From Tetracladium setigerum (Eukaryota; Ascomycota; Leotiomycetes; Helotiales): 64,000 bases of DNA. The stretch lies in contig PZJY01000008.1 of the NCBI GenBank assembly GCA_031472005.1, forward strand, positions 806,001-870,000. The letters are read 5' to 3'. A program made the position numbers and the translations under genes. Shown piece by piece: positions 47,728 to 58,631 of this stretch (its first letter is position 1; the number at the start of each line of letters is the position of its first letter). The notes below the pieces were generated by a model, which did no database searches, was not told where the DNA came from, and saw only the letters and a list, made by a program, of their open reading frames with translations.

Positions 47728-49350
47728 TGTAAGATTATTTTTTTGCTGGAGGGCTTTAGAAATGAGGAGGATGGAGGCGGCAAAAAGAGAGAGAGAGAGA
47801 GACACAGAGGAGGAGTCAATAGATAGATACGTGAAGAAAGATATATATAAAAGAGAAAAGAGACTCCCGGAAAAGAAGAAAAAAGAAAAGAAATATCAGT
47901 GTTCCATAAGGCCGCAATCAATTACAATGTTATTGAAATTTCTCTACACTAGTGGGGTACCTTAGTTGAAATCAACCCCGCTATTGCCACTTCACCACTA
48001 ACCGGCCCCCGTAAACTTTAGCGAGTTGTTTACTCTTTGCCCTCCCCCTTTTCCATTTAGGCGAGCCAGCAGCTACTAGATTTCATCTTTCTCAAGCCTC
48101 GGAGCCTCGATTGATATATTTCTAGCTTTGCAACACTTTCTTTTTTGAGACATGGAAACGTTGAGAGTTATATAATGGAGACAAATTGTACTGTAAGAAT
48201 AGGGCCACCGTACTGTGGTGGGACAACAAGGTATTGCACATGTACTTGCACCAAAACCCAAGTCTTGCTGCAGATCGCATGCTCACGCCGGCGGCCCGCC
48301 GCGCTTGCGTTCGCCGTCGGCCTCGATTTTTCGATGGGGCGTGTGAGGATGAGATGAGATTGAAGAGAAATATTACTTAAAAATCTGGGAGTATTTTTCT
48401 TTTTGGGAAGAGTGGGTTTTGCCATGGCGAAGAATTGAGAATGAATCCACTATGAGTTGAATTGACGGGATTTATTGGGAACAACATCTGAATGGATTTA
48501 ACCCCTCCCCTCACAGAATGACTCACTCCTTTTTTCTTCTCATGTTTAACTTGGTAATAACGGCAGGAAATTGAGAGTATATCACGGACAGAGAAGAGTA
48601 GAATGATAAAAACTTGGAGTGAAAATGCTGGTGATACCTTGAATATACTCTAAAATTGAAAGGTGCTGGGACAAACGAAAGATGGAAAACTACCGCCTAC
48701 CGACTATCGATGAAGAAGAGGTTGGGAATGCTGACCATATACAAGACCACTAGAGTAATCTTAATCAAAGAGTCTAAACTTAAGACGAATCAAAATACGA
48801 TGTAGTTCTAGACTTTTCATCAAATTTTGTGTGCCTCGCACAATCCTCCCATGTGAGAAGCAGGCAAGATGCTAAGCATCGTTTTAGGATGTTCATTTTG
48901 ATTATTCGTTCATCTTAATGGGCAAATTAAGAGCCCTAACGGACTTGTATATGTACTGGAACGCGATTCAAAAAAATAATGAAACTGCGAAGAAGAAAAA
49001 AAACCCGTTTCGCTTTTCGACATCCCTATTGCTCGCCACAGAATACGGCTTATGTGTGTCTACTTAAGGACGACTCTCTCCCTCAGCAAGCATTTCAGGG
49101 TCTGATGTAAGCAACATGTTCATGAAACTCTACTTCGCAAGCGCAAGCAACACAGTCAACACTTGCCATAAAAGGCGTATCGCGATTTCAGGTGAACATT
49201 TCTTCAAGATACCGAGAAATTGTGCACTTGGAAGACGATTTAATTGCAATACTGATTTTAACAAAAGCATTCATCTCCACATCAACGCATTTTGCTAAAC
49301 ACCCTGCAATCCAGCAACTGATCCTGCTCACATCAACACTGTATCAATTC
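47728..49350. other. intergenic, no gene seen
   Basis: About 1.6 kb: promoter of the NiCoT gene and 3' flank of the MFS gene. A GA repeat at about 47788-47802. A GC-rich patch at about 48288-48325 stands out from an AT-rich background. No supported coding frame. Confidence 0.45.
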
Positions 49351-51331
49351 TTAGTATGCATACAGAGCCACCGTCTCATCTTCGCTTTCCCGTCGAAGCT
49401 TTTTATTCTGTCGAGTGAGAATGATTCTCATTACCCAAGCTGCGATAGCCGTGCAAGCCGAAAATGCCGCTGACGAGGCAAGCGCGAGAGTGTATCGACC
49501 GCCGTATGAATTCGTCCAGAGGTAAGGCGTCCAGATGAAGCTGACATTCGAAGTCGATACGATAATGGATATAGCGACAGCGCGTTTTTCTTTTGTTTGT
49601 CCAAAACTATTTTTTCTAGAGCGTCAGCAGCGTTCATGAATAATATGGAAACGAAACAAAGGAGGGAGAGTGAACTTACGTAGATCCAACCCATCCTAGA
49701 ATGATACTGTTTACGGCATATGTTCCAATGGAGAAGATGATCATGGACACGTAACGGCCTGCGGTGTTATTGATGCTGAATCCAACTGTGAATAAATATG
49801 GTCAGTAGGCTTCGCCGCGCATGGGTAGAGATAACGATCAAACGTACGGATGAAACCAAGGATCGCAATACATTTGGCGATAGTGATGTGCCAAGTTCGC
49901 TCATTGAAGCGACCAGAGGACCATGACCAGGCAACACTAATGACACCAGCGATGAAGTACTTGGGGAATCTGTCAGCTGCAATACGAGACTTTAGCTCTA
50001 AGATCATAAAGTGAACTTACGGGTGGACAAGTCAATGCGAGAGTAACTGTTCGGTTGAAACCAAGACCTTCGACAACGGACGGGAACTATAAAATATTAG
50101 CAACTTTCGAAGCTTCTCCGAATGACAGCTTACGAAGTTCTTGAATCCATTCGAAGCCAGATGCATGTGTTGCATAAAAATAAAAACCCAGATACGATAA
50201 TCGGACAAGGCTTGTTTGAGGCCCTTAAGAGGAGTGGACTCTCCCGATTCTTCGACAGTGTCGCGCTTGATGCGATCATTTGCCAAGATACGTTCCGCTG
50301 GTGTTAACCATCGCGTTACTGCGTGTAGTGTCAAAAAATATACGTTTCGAGGACATGATCGAATCTTACCCAGTGGGTCATCGGGCAGAAAGAACATGCC
50401 AAAGATAGCCACAACGAAAGTGACAAGTCCTTGAATGATGAATAGCCATCTCCATCCTTCGAGTCCAGCCATACCGTCCATCTTGAATACTCCGATGGCA
50501 ATTAAGCCTGCGAAGGCAGTCGCCAGAATGTTACCAGTGTAGAGGACGGCCATGCGAGTTGCCACCTCACGACGTGTGTAGAAAATGGAGAGGAGGTAAA
50601 GAGCACCGCTGTAAGTTGTTAGCAGTGCTTGAACTAAAGAAAGAGATGGAGTGACTTGCGGGTAGTATGGAGCTTCAGTGATCCCGAGAAAGAAGCGAGT
50701 AAGCAGCAGACCAATGAAATTTTTCGAAATTCCAGTCAGCGTTGAAACGATAGCCCAGGCCGCCATCTAGAACAGGCTCACAGTTATTTGACAGTTTTCC
50801 CTTGTGGTATCAATGATAACTTACGACACAGCCAAGGTAAATACTTGGTCTCACCCGTGTGATCAACATGTTGGATGGAATTCCTCCTAGGATGTAGCCA
50901 ACGAACAAGATGGAGACACAGGTAGAATATTGTGTCGGTGTAAGGCCAAGGTCTTTTTCGATGTGGTCGAGCTTTGCGAGAGCGATGGCATTTCGATCGA
51001 GGTAGTTGAGCCAGAACTTTGAAGCTGTAAGCTCCTGAGCCGTAGGAAATCAACGTGAGAAAACTTACCATGAGCCAAAGTATGGGCTAAATTGTCACGA
51101 TCAGCAGAGGTCTAGGAGAGAGGAGGTCTTTGAACTTACCATTATCCTCATGTCTAGTTTCTTGACGAGTCTTTGCTCCACAGGATCAAGTTTGATCACC
51201 GCACCTGAATAATCAAGATTGGACGGGTCGATGGCGTCGAGAGTGTCAACGCCCTTCTCATTTTTGCCTACCATTTCATCATGGATGACACTGCCGGTTT
51301 CCTCTTTCTTCTCGTTGTTGTAAATCGCCAT
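49351..51331 (-). CDS. MFS permease, Dal5/anion:cation symporter family
   Basis: Ten exons on the minus strand: 51331-51140, 51086-51069, 51016-50825, 50766-50660, 50608-50370, 50318-50134, 50086-50021, 49959-49848, 49785-49680, 49606-49351; 490 residues, all phases consistent. Exon 2 is an 18-nt microexon, and the intron 50659-50609 has a GC donor (GCAAGT). The family (Dal5, Tna1, vitamin and carboxylate permeases) imports organic anions with protons. Seen: RIMPILWLM, the helix-1 signature NYLDRNAIALA, YILGGIPSNMLITRVRPS (motif A region), RFFLGITEAPYYPGALYLL, GWRWLFIIQG and PDDPLVTRWLTPAER, with twelve helices in total. It is divergent from the dehydrogenase gene at 52291, which suggests its substrate is that enzyme's substrate (tartrate or a related hydroxyacid). 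That is inference. The gene is intact. Confidence 0.93.
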
Positions 51332-52290
51332 TGTGAAGTAGACTCGTGGATTTGATGTAGAAGGAGAAGATGGATGAAGGACTGACAGGAAGAATCAGGG
51401 ACTGGGATTCTGACTTATAAAGCCAGGCTGGGAGAACTATTTTACCAAGCTTTCCCCATGGCCATGGACACGGACAATAATGGAACCGTGGAGGAGATGG
51501 AGAAAAGCTGGGCCGTGTGATGATTGGTACTTGGAATGCGGGGGAATATCTGGGGTATGGGGTCATTTCAACGACCAACTTTGGGGCAGCTTTTTGCGCT
51601 TGAGATTGTAGAGTGTACGATAATCTTATCTTAGAAAGATATTCACATAATCCCGGAGGAGGATGTGCCTCGAGAGGATGTATATGGCAGATCATCTGTG
51701 TGTGGAAACAACCACAGCTTTTCACGAATTTGAACATTCATGACGCCGATTTGCAATTTACGAACTAGTGAATAATCAAGAAGTTCTCTCCTCAAATGGA
51801 TTTAAATTATATCAACATTGCCTTTTTGAAGTTTTTAAATTCGTCACTCGGAAAGATTGATAAATTGGAGAGAAGAACAGGGAGGCATGGCAAGTCTCTC
51901 AGCCAAGTGCGATACAAAGAGAGAACTTGGCGTACAGTTTCGCAGGCTCGACATTTGCAAAACCATACTTTACGATGACTTAATTTAACCAACATGGAAC
52001 AATTTCCAACGAAATAAGGTTTTGGATTACTGAACAGTTTGAACATATATGAAAAAGCGGTAGAAATATAGCCGAATCACTTTGTTCAACTATTCTCGCT
52101 TAATCTTTCAGCCGACTCGTGTCTACAATGTCGGAGTATGGATTGTCCGACAGACTTGACGATCTTCCCGTGTCGGCAACATTCACAAGACAGTATTCAC
52201 AAGACATGAAAGACCGAGATTGATATATTTCCGTCTGTGGAATCTTTGAATCACAACTTAGATCAAGCCAAACCCGATCATCTCTTCAAT
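51332..52290. promoter_or_regulatory. divergent promoter of permease and dehydrogenase genes
   Basis: About 960 bp between the two divergent starts, with no gene inside. Candidate pathway-regulator sites would be here. GTCCGACAGACTTGACG near 52146-52162 and CCATGGCCATGG (51467-51478), an inverted repeat, are the most structured spots. Confidence 0.45.
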
Positions 52291-53504
52291 ATGCCAACGT
52301 CAACTCAACCAAAATCCTACAAGATAGCTTCCATGCCTGGTGATGGTATTGGCATTGAAGTAGTCGCTGCAGCTATCACCGTTCTCAAACAACTCTCTCA
52401 GACTCTCCAAACTTTCGACCTTGAATTTACACACATACCATGGGGAACGGCGTACTACAAGGAACACGGTCGCTATGCCGATCCCAACGTACTCGATGTG
52501 CTGCGTGGATTCGATGCCACACTCTTTGGAGCAGTCGGCGCCCCAGACGTTCCAGGTAGAATGAGAATCTTACATACTAATGTGATGTAACAACGTACTA
52601 ATACTTTGCTAACAGATCACATCTCCCTCTGGGGACTTCTCCTCGCAATCCGCGGCCCGCTCCAGCTGTACGCCAATGTCCGACCTGTGCGAACCTTTCC
52701 TGGAACGCACTCAGCTCTTCGGCGCTTTGGGGATAAAGACATCGACTGGGTTCTCGTTCGAGAGAACTCAGAGGGCGAGTATGCCGGTCAAGGCGGACGC
52801 TCACATCTGAAGCAACCGTGGGAGACGGCGACTGAAGTGGCCATCTTCACCCGGGTAGGAATCGAGCGCATTATGCGATTTGCATTTGAAATGGCACAGA
52901 AACGACCACGCAAGTTCTTGACAGTGGTTACTAAGTCAAATTCGATGCGCAACGGGATGGTGTTGTGGGATGAAGTTGCTTTGGAGGTCTCAAGGGATTA
53001 CTCAGACGTAACGTGGGATAAAATGCTGGTTGATGGTGAGTTAGAGCTGAATCTCATTCCTTTGAGGATCGGACGCTGACTGAATTAATTAGCTATGACT
53101 GTTCGTATGGTAAATAATCCTGCATCTCTCGATACAATCGTCGGAACCAATCTCCACATGGATATTTTATCGGATCTTGCAGCCGCTCTAGCCGGATCAA
53201 TAGGCGTAGCACCGTCATCAAACTTGGACCCCACACGCAAAAACCCTTCACTCTTTGAACCAGTTCATGGCAGCGCCTTTGACATCACTGGGAAGGGGTC
53301 GCAAATCCCATTGCAACTTTTTGGTCCGCGGCAGAGATGCTAGACTGGCTGGGAGAAGCAGAGGCAGCAAAGAAATTAATGACATGTGTTGAAGCAGTGT
53401 GTGAAGCGGGAATATTGACTCCTGATTTGCAAGGGACGGCCAGCACAAATGATGTCGTAGAGGCGGTGTGCCAGCAGATAAAGAAACTGGGAAGCTTTAA
53501 ATAG
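52291..53504 (+). CDS. tartrate dehydrogenase/decarboxylase-type enzyme (apparent frameshift)
   Basis: Exons 52291-52555, 52616-53035 and 53093-53504 (365 residues with one base restored). ATG 52291 is preferred, because the frame upstream has only GTG. It is a beta-decarboxylating oxidoreductase of the isocitrate/isopropylmalate fold, closest to the tartrate/malate group: GDGIGIEVVAAA, GAVGAPDVPDHISLWG, NVRPVRTFPG, RENSEGEYAGQGG, catalytic Lys in VVTKSNSMRNG, metal-binding Asp in HMDILSDLAAALAGSIG, NLDPTRKNPSLFEPVHGSAFDI. The family oxidises tartrate, D-malate or isopropylmalate with NAD and Mn2+. The frame breaks at GGGG 53295-53298 right after DITGKG. The next frame gives VANPIATFWSAAEMLDWLG and runs to 53504. 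The neighbouring permease supports a catabolic role over leucine synthesis. Confidence 0.92.
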
Positions 53505-54506
53505 ATGTCAATATTGAGACATCACAATTGTAATCTTTCTTCACATATATACACATGCAATCTTCCTTCACATCTCAATACCATACATTCTGATGGAATC
53601 ATTTCACCGCACTTGTTCTGTTTTCTTTTTCCTACGTCTCGTCTCTCTATTCTGAACAGAGAGAAAACTCTTTGTAATTAGTTTCTACAAGCTAATCCTT
53701 CGCACATTTTGTCAATTTTGTCCATGGCGTGGGTTTGAAAGCGATTTCAATCTATATGTCACAGAACACGGTATTCCCGAATTGCAATCGTGACTGGTTG
53801 CCTCCATCTGATTGAAATAAAGCTTCTGCATTGAAGATTCGAGAATGCCATCGATTAGATCGAGGCTTGGTAAAAATTGCTTAACTCCTACAATATAAGA
53901 ACTCCGTGGCACATACATCATACAATTTTGTACACCAGGCAGGGACTCTGCACCTCACATCTCTTCCAAAGAGTACTCTCCGGATGCCAATGAACCGTTT
54001 GAGACCCCCGTCTTTAAAATTATACAAATCAACATGCCTGTTGCAAATCAAAGCTAGTGTTTCTTCTGTGACCACGTTGTAAATGTATTTTAGAGACTAA
54101 GAGTTATCTGGCGCATTGTCATCTACAGGCGATTCATTGTTGAGTTGAGGTTGGTTGGGCAACCCAAAAGTGTGGCGGAAGTGGCTGACTCGCTGAGATG
54201 CGGGGAAGATTTCTGAGCAACGACAGACGTGGGACGGGGGACTGGGGATGGGCATATCAGATCTTCAGATCTTCACATCTTCTCTCTCTCCCTTCGCATA
54301 ATAATCGCATTGCATTACATTACATTACATTGCATTACAACAACCCAATCGAGGCATCAAACCCTAACTCTAATTGTTCGCTTCGCTAAGACAATCAAGA
54401 CAAGACGATCTCTCATACCATCATCATCATCATCATTCAGTAACAGCAGTAAAGCAAGCACCTTTTGCACAAGATCAGATCAGATAGGGTTCACTCACCC
54501 GGAGAG
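53505..54506. other. intergenic: promoter of fungal_trans gene
   Basis: No coding frame. ATTACATT/ATTGCATT repeats at 54306-54340 and CATCAT repeats at 54419-54436 lie in the presumed leader. I looked for an upstream Zn2Cys6 exon for the next gene and found none. Confidence 0.5.
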
Positions 54507-56890
54507 ATGGAGGCGGTGCCTCCCATCGAGATCGGATCATTGACTGCACTCTCCCCGAATGAGAGCAAATTTATAGGAAGTTCCAGCGGCATCTTCTTTG
54601 TCAACACTGTTAGACGAGCCTTTGCCATCAGTCATGCCCGCTCGCCAGGTGAGGAACTACCGCTGGAAGAGGGAGCGGATGCGGAAACATATATAGGTGG
54701 AATCGACACCGATGAGAACGAAAATTCTGGCTTTCAGACACCAGCCATTCGTCCGGACAGCTTGCATTCCCGACTTTATGGCATTGATACACGCTCAATT
54801 GGTCAACCTCCAAAACGCGAAGATGCTAGCAAACTGATTTTGGTCTATTTTCGAGCATGGCATCCCTTATTTCCCTTCTTGCACGGCCCGACCTTTCTGG
54901 AGGATGTTGAAGCATATTACACGGAACAGCAATCAGTCGACACCTCTCCTCTCACCAAATCCGAACGGCGGCATCGACAATGTCGAGCTATTACTTTCCA
55001 GTGTATCTTCAACATTGCATCATTAGACAGACCAGACCTCCGTTTACCATCTATTTGCACTATCAAATCGGTAGCCGGACTTACAACACAACTATGCTCG
55101 CTTGCCGTGAGAAATAACATTCCAGTCTTACAAGCACTGCTAGCGGGCCAGCTCTATCTAATTGCCACCATGTCGCTTCATGCGGCTTCGACACTCAGTG
55201 CCGTACTTCTCAGACTTATTTTACACGGAGGACTCCATCGCTGCCCTTGTCGATATCCCCAGCTTTCTTCTCACGATGCAGACATCAGAAAGAGAATATT
55301 TTGGAGTGCATACGCTGTGGATAGATATCTTAGCCAAGCGCTTGGCCTACCCCTAGGTATCCAAGATTCTGATATCGACGTGTGTCTTCCCGCTTCTGTC
55401 GAGCTACATCGACCAGTTCAAAATCCAGCATCATCAACAACAGAATACACGAGAGCTGAAGTCTTGCTTCACCTGCCTGATGGCCATCCAAATCTTGATC
55501 AAGCACAGTCTGACGCTTCTGTCGCATCAAACGAAATACGTCCACGGGGGCGATCAGAGGTCTCTTTGCACCATTCAGACGGCCCTGATGCGGCAATCAC
55601 AAACGAAAGATACCCACACCCAAGATCAGTTTCGGGCGTCTCACAGCATAATCCTGGAGATCACACCACCAGTCCGCACGAGAAGCGTCCAGGAGAACAG
55701 GCGTTGGCAAATTACGTTGCTTACGGTCGACTTACCGGTCGTGCTCTGGAAATGCTACACAAATCTCTCAACGTCAGAACAGTGCAGTACAGCAATGTGC
55801 TTGAGCTGACGAGTGACATTCACTCCTTCTGGAACGCTCTTCCTCAGGAATTACAAGACCTTCCAAAGGCCAATGAGGGTGTCAATGGTGACACAAGCCA
55901 GAACCTACTTGGTCTATTCTTCACAATTATCTACCAACAGCTAATCCTTCTGGTCAATAGACCCTTTTTATCTTTGAATCCATCTTCTCTCGAATTTCGG
56001 TTGAGCCTGCAAGCTTGTATCAGCGCAAGTAGGGTTGTTATCGCAACTCTGAGGGACCAGGCGGCTTCTGGCCAGCCATGTATCTCATGGCCCGGGACCC
56101 TATCGGTCACCTGGATGTCTGGGCTGGTTTTGGCATATTCATGCACACTAGGACTTTACCCAGTTGAGAAAGGCTTTCCGTAAGTCCGACAATTATTTGG
56201 AACCTCTTTCCGTTTGATTGTGCTTTGGAGAGTGAAAAAGAGCAAATCATCCATCATCATGATGAATGCTAACTATAATTTGCTAGAGAAATTAGATCCT
56301 GTCTACAACTACTAAAAGGAATGCGGGGTTCTTCAAAAACAGCCAAGTACTGTTATTCAGCACTCAAATCCTTGGTCGATGATTTGTCGTCATCCCAATA
56401 TGGCGAAAACGGTGACAGTCTCACCAACTCTCTGGCCTCCCAAAAGCGTCATCGTCCTTGCAGTTCCGGACGAGAATTCAATCAGAACTCCGGTAGACCA
56501 CCTCTAACAACCGAAAGTGGTTCGAAGCGACAAAGGCTTGCAGATGGGCCAGATGAATCTTATCCAACTCCGTTGCGTCAAAATACTGGCAATCCTCCAG
56601 AAGACGTTGGAGAGCAGCAGGATCGAGGTTTTACCGCGTCCTCTAACTTCAACAACTACGCTGCTCCGGGAATACAATCGAATCAATATGGTGGAATTGA
56701 CAACAACAATAACGACATGACTCCCTACTGGATGCAACAACCGGGGCTAATACCCAATGGTGGTAGTGGTGTTCAAACAGGGACATATGGGCAAGATCTC
56801 TTCAATCAGTTGAGCTGTGAGAATTTGTTTCAATCGGATGAGGATTTCCAGAGCGGCTTTTGGAACATGAACAATTTTCTGCCATCTTGA
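54507..56890 (+). CDS. fungal-specific transcription factor, MHR (fungal_trans) only
   Basis: Exons 54507-56179 and 56287-56890 with a 107-bp intron; 758 residues. The N-terminus (LSPNESKFIGSSSGIFFVNTVRRAF) is the segment that normally follows the zinc cluster in C6 regulators. The middle homology region is clear: LVYFRAWHPLFPFLHGPTFL, LHGGLHRCPC, RKRIFWSAYAVDRYLSQALG, LPLGIQDSDIDVCLP. The C-terminus is Asn/Gln/Gly-rich with acidic ends (FQSDEDFQSGFWNMNNF), a possible activation domain. No Zn2Cys6 cluster is present in the gene or in the 1 kb upstream, so it may act through a DNA-binding partner. A Zn2Cys6-only gene is convergent to it. The start is ATG 54507; the open frame upstream of it begins with TTG. 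A missed upstream exon is the main alternative. Confidence 0.88.
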
Positions 56891-57176
56891 CCAGACAAGC
56901 CCATGAAAGGAAATTCACGCAGTCGTCTATTTTTCTGTCCAAATGTACAATTTCTGAATTTTAGAGATGACACGCTTGTATGTATGTATCACAAGAGTCG
57001 AATGACGTCAATGGGCTAAACTCTTCTCTAGAGAATTTGCATATGGCAGCATGTGTAATGATTCATGCTTGTTCTTACACTGGTTTTGTCTCTACGGAAA
57101 GTGCGACCCCTTCGCATTTTGTGTCGATGACTTTCTTCAAGATAATCTACCTATATATCCGGACCATCAAAACTCT

Positions 57177-58631
57177 CTACCAAAACAAATCGTCTTGATA
57201 TTTTCGAGTGATACCCATAGGTAGACGATTTCCGTCGTCGGTGTTGTTATATGGTTTTTGAGAGGAGTTTTCGGCAACCACCGTACTAGGAGGCGAGTTT
57301 CGATTTGGCAACAACGGTGAGATTTGCGAGGGGGGTTGGAATTGAGGTGGAGGGCTGCTAGATTGTTGGTATTGCTGAGTGTGACTCTGAGAGAGTACAC
57401 GCTGTTCATTTTGGCTGTGTCGCATGTGCTGCGGCGGGCCACCACCGTATTGCATTGATGGTCCGATCACCACATCCGACTCAGCAGATGTGATCTCCAT
57501 ATCAAATCCTCTCCCTTGGCCGTCACCAGCTGGTAATCTTGCCATCGTCAAATCATGTTGCTCCCGCTCCACAGCCGCGGCCAGCGGCGTCGGTAAACTC
57601 TGCGCCCTGGGAGTACTCGCGGAGCCTGCTTGTTGTTGAAAGCTTACATGATTGACAGTGCCTACTGGATCCTTAACCAAACTGGCACCAGAAAAATTAG
57701 CCGAATGTGAATCTGCTACTGCAGTAGACTCAGCAGTTGTCGTGGCCGGACTCTGTAGTCTCTGTTCATTATTGCACCAATTCTGTATATCTGCCAGCGA
57801 TTTCAGTGGCCATCTTGTCCACAACTCGACAGCTTGCTTTCTATCCAACGCGACGACTGCTTTTGATGGGGAGAAAGTTGATGCTGCTGAACCTGAAGCT
57901 ACACTACCGAGGAGTGGATTTTCTGTCAAGGCTCTGTCGAGATCTTCGGTGGTGACGCAGAGTAAGGCTCTGCGAAGAACTTCCTCTGTTTCGAAAAGTC
58001 GTGCTTCGAGTGCTTCGGTGTAGCCTTTTGCTGGACCTCTAAATTGAATTTGTTTTAGTTGAGAAAAGCGATATTCACAAGAAAAATTGGAAAAAACGGG
58101 AAAAGAGAAACAGAAAGTATAGAAAAAGGTGAAATATTTCTTAGCGAGATAGGCAGCCAATTTTGTAATTAATACCTAATATTCTTGCATTCTTATGTTC
58201 TCCAGTGTAGTGCAGATAGATGAAATGGATATATATATATATATATAGCTAGTGTAGGCTAAGCTCACCTTTTCTGTTGTCGTGGCCACACGCATTCATA
58301 GTCCAATTGCTGACAGCGGGCACAAGTTGGCCTGGAACACAGTTAGTCGCAATGGTCAGAATGAATTTTCGTTCGACGGAAGAGAATAGAATAGAATTAT
58401 TATGAAGACGGGACATCCTAACTTTTCTCCACCGCACTACAGTACTCCAAGAGGAAGCTGTCAGCAAACATTCTTGAAACCATTTGAAAGTCAGGGGGAG
58501 TTGATATATATAATTTTGCATATATTTAATGCTAGCTTGCTTACCTTTTGTTTCTTACTTCGACAGGCGTTACATGCCACTGCGCTCCTTGATGTTCGCT
58601 CATCCACTGCTGCGTCGGGCCGCTCGGACAT
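57177..58631 (-). CDS. Zn2Cys6 DNA-binding protein without MHR domain
   Basis: Four exons on the minus strand: 58631-58545, 58436-58423, 58331-58269 and 58038-57177 (341 residues, phases consistent). The zinc cluster is assembled across three exons: ACNACRSKKQK, then the 14-nt microexon giving CGGEK, then PTCARCQQLDYECVW. Cys spacing is C-x2-C-x6-C-x5-C-x2-C-x6-C, textbook for the family. A basic linker and a coiled coil follow (GPAKGYTEALEARLFETEEVLRRAL), fitting dimer binding to CGG half-sites. The rest is Ser/Pro/Gln-rich (PPPQFQPPSQISPLLPN) with no fungal_trans domain. It is convergent with the MHR-only regulator 286 bp away. The last intron (230 bp) is long for this window and holds an AT dinucleotide run. 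ATG 58631 (MSERPDAAVDERTSR) is the first start in frame. Confidence 0.85.
58228..58247 (+). repeat. AT dinucleotide run in an intron
   Basis: About nine AT units within the third intron of the Zn2Cys6 gene (58039-58268). Confidence 0.75.
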
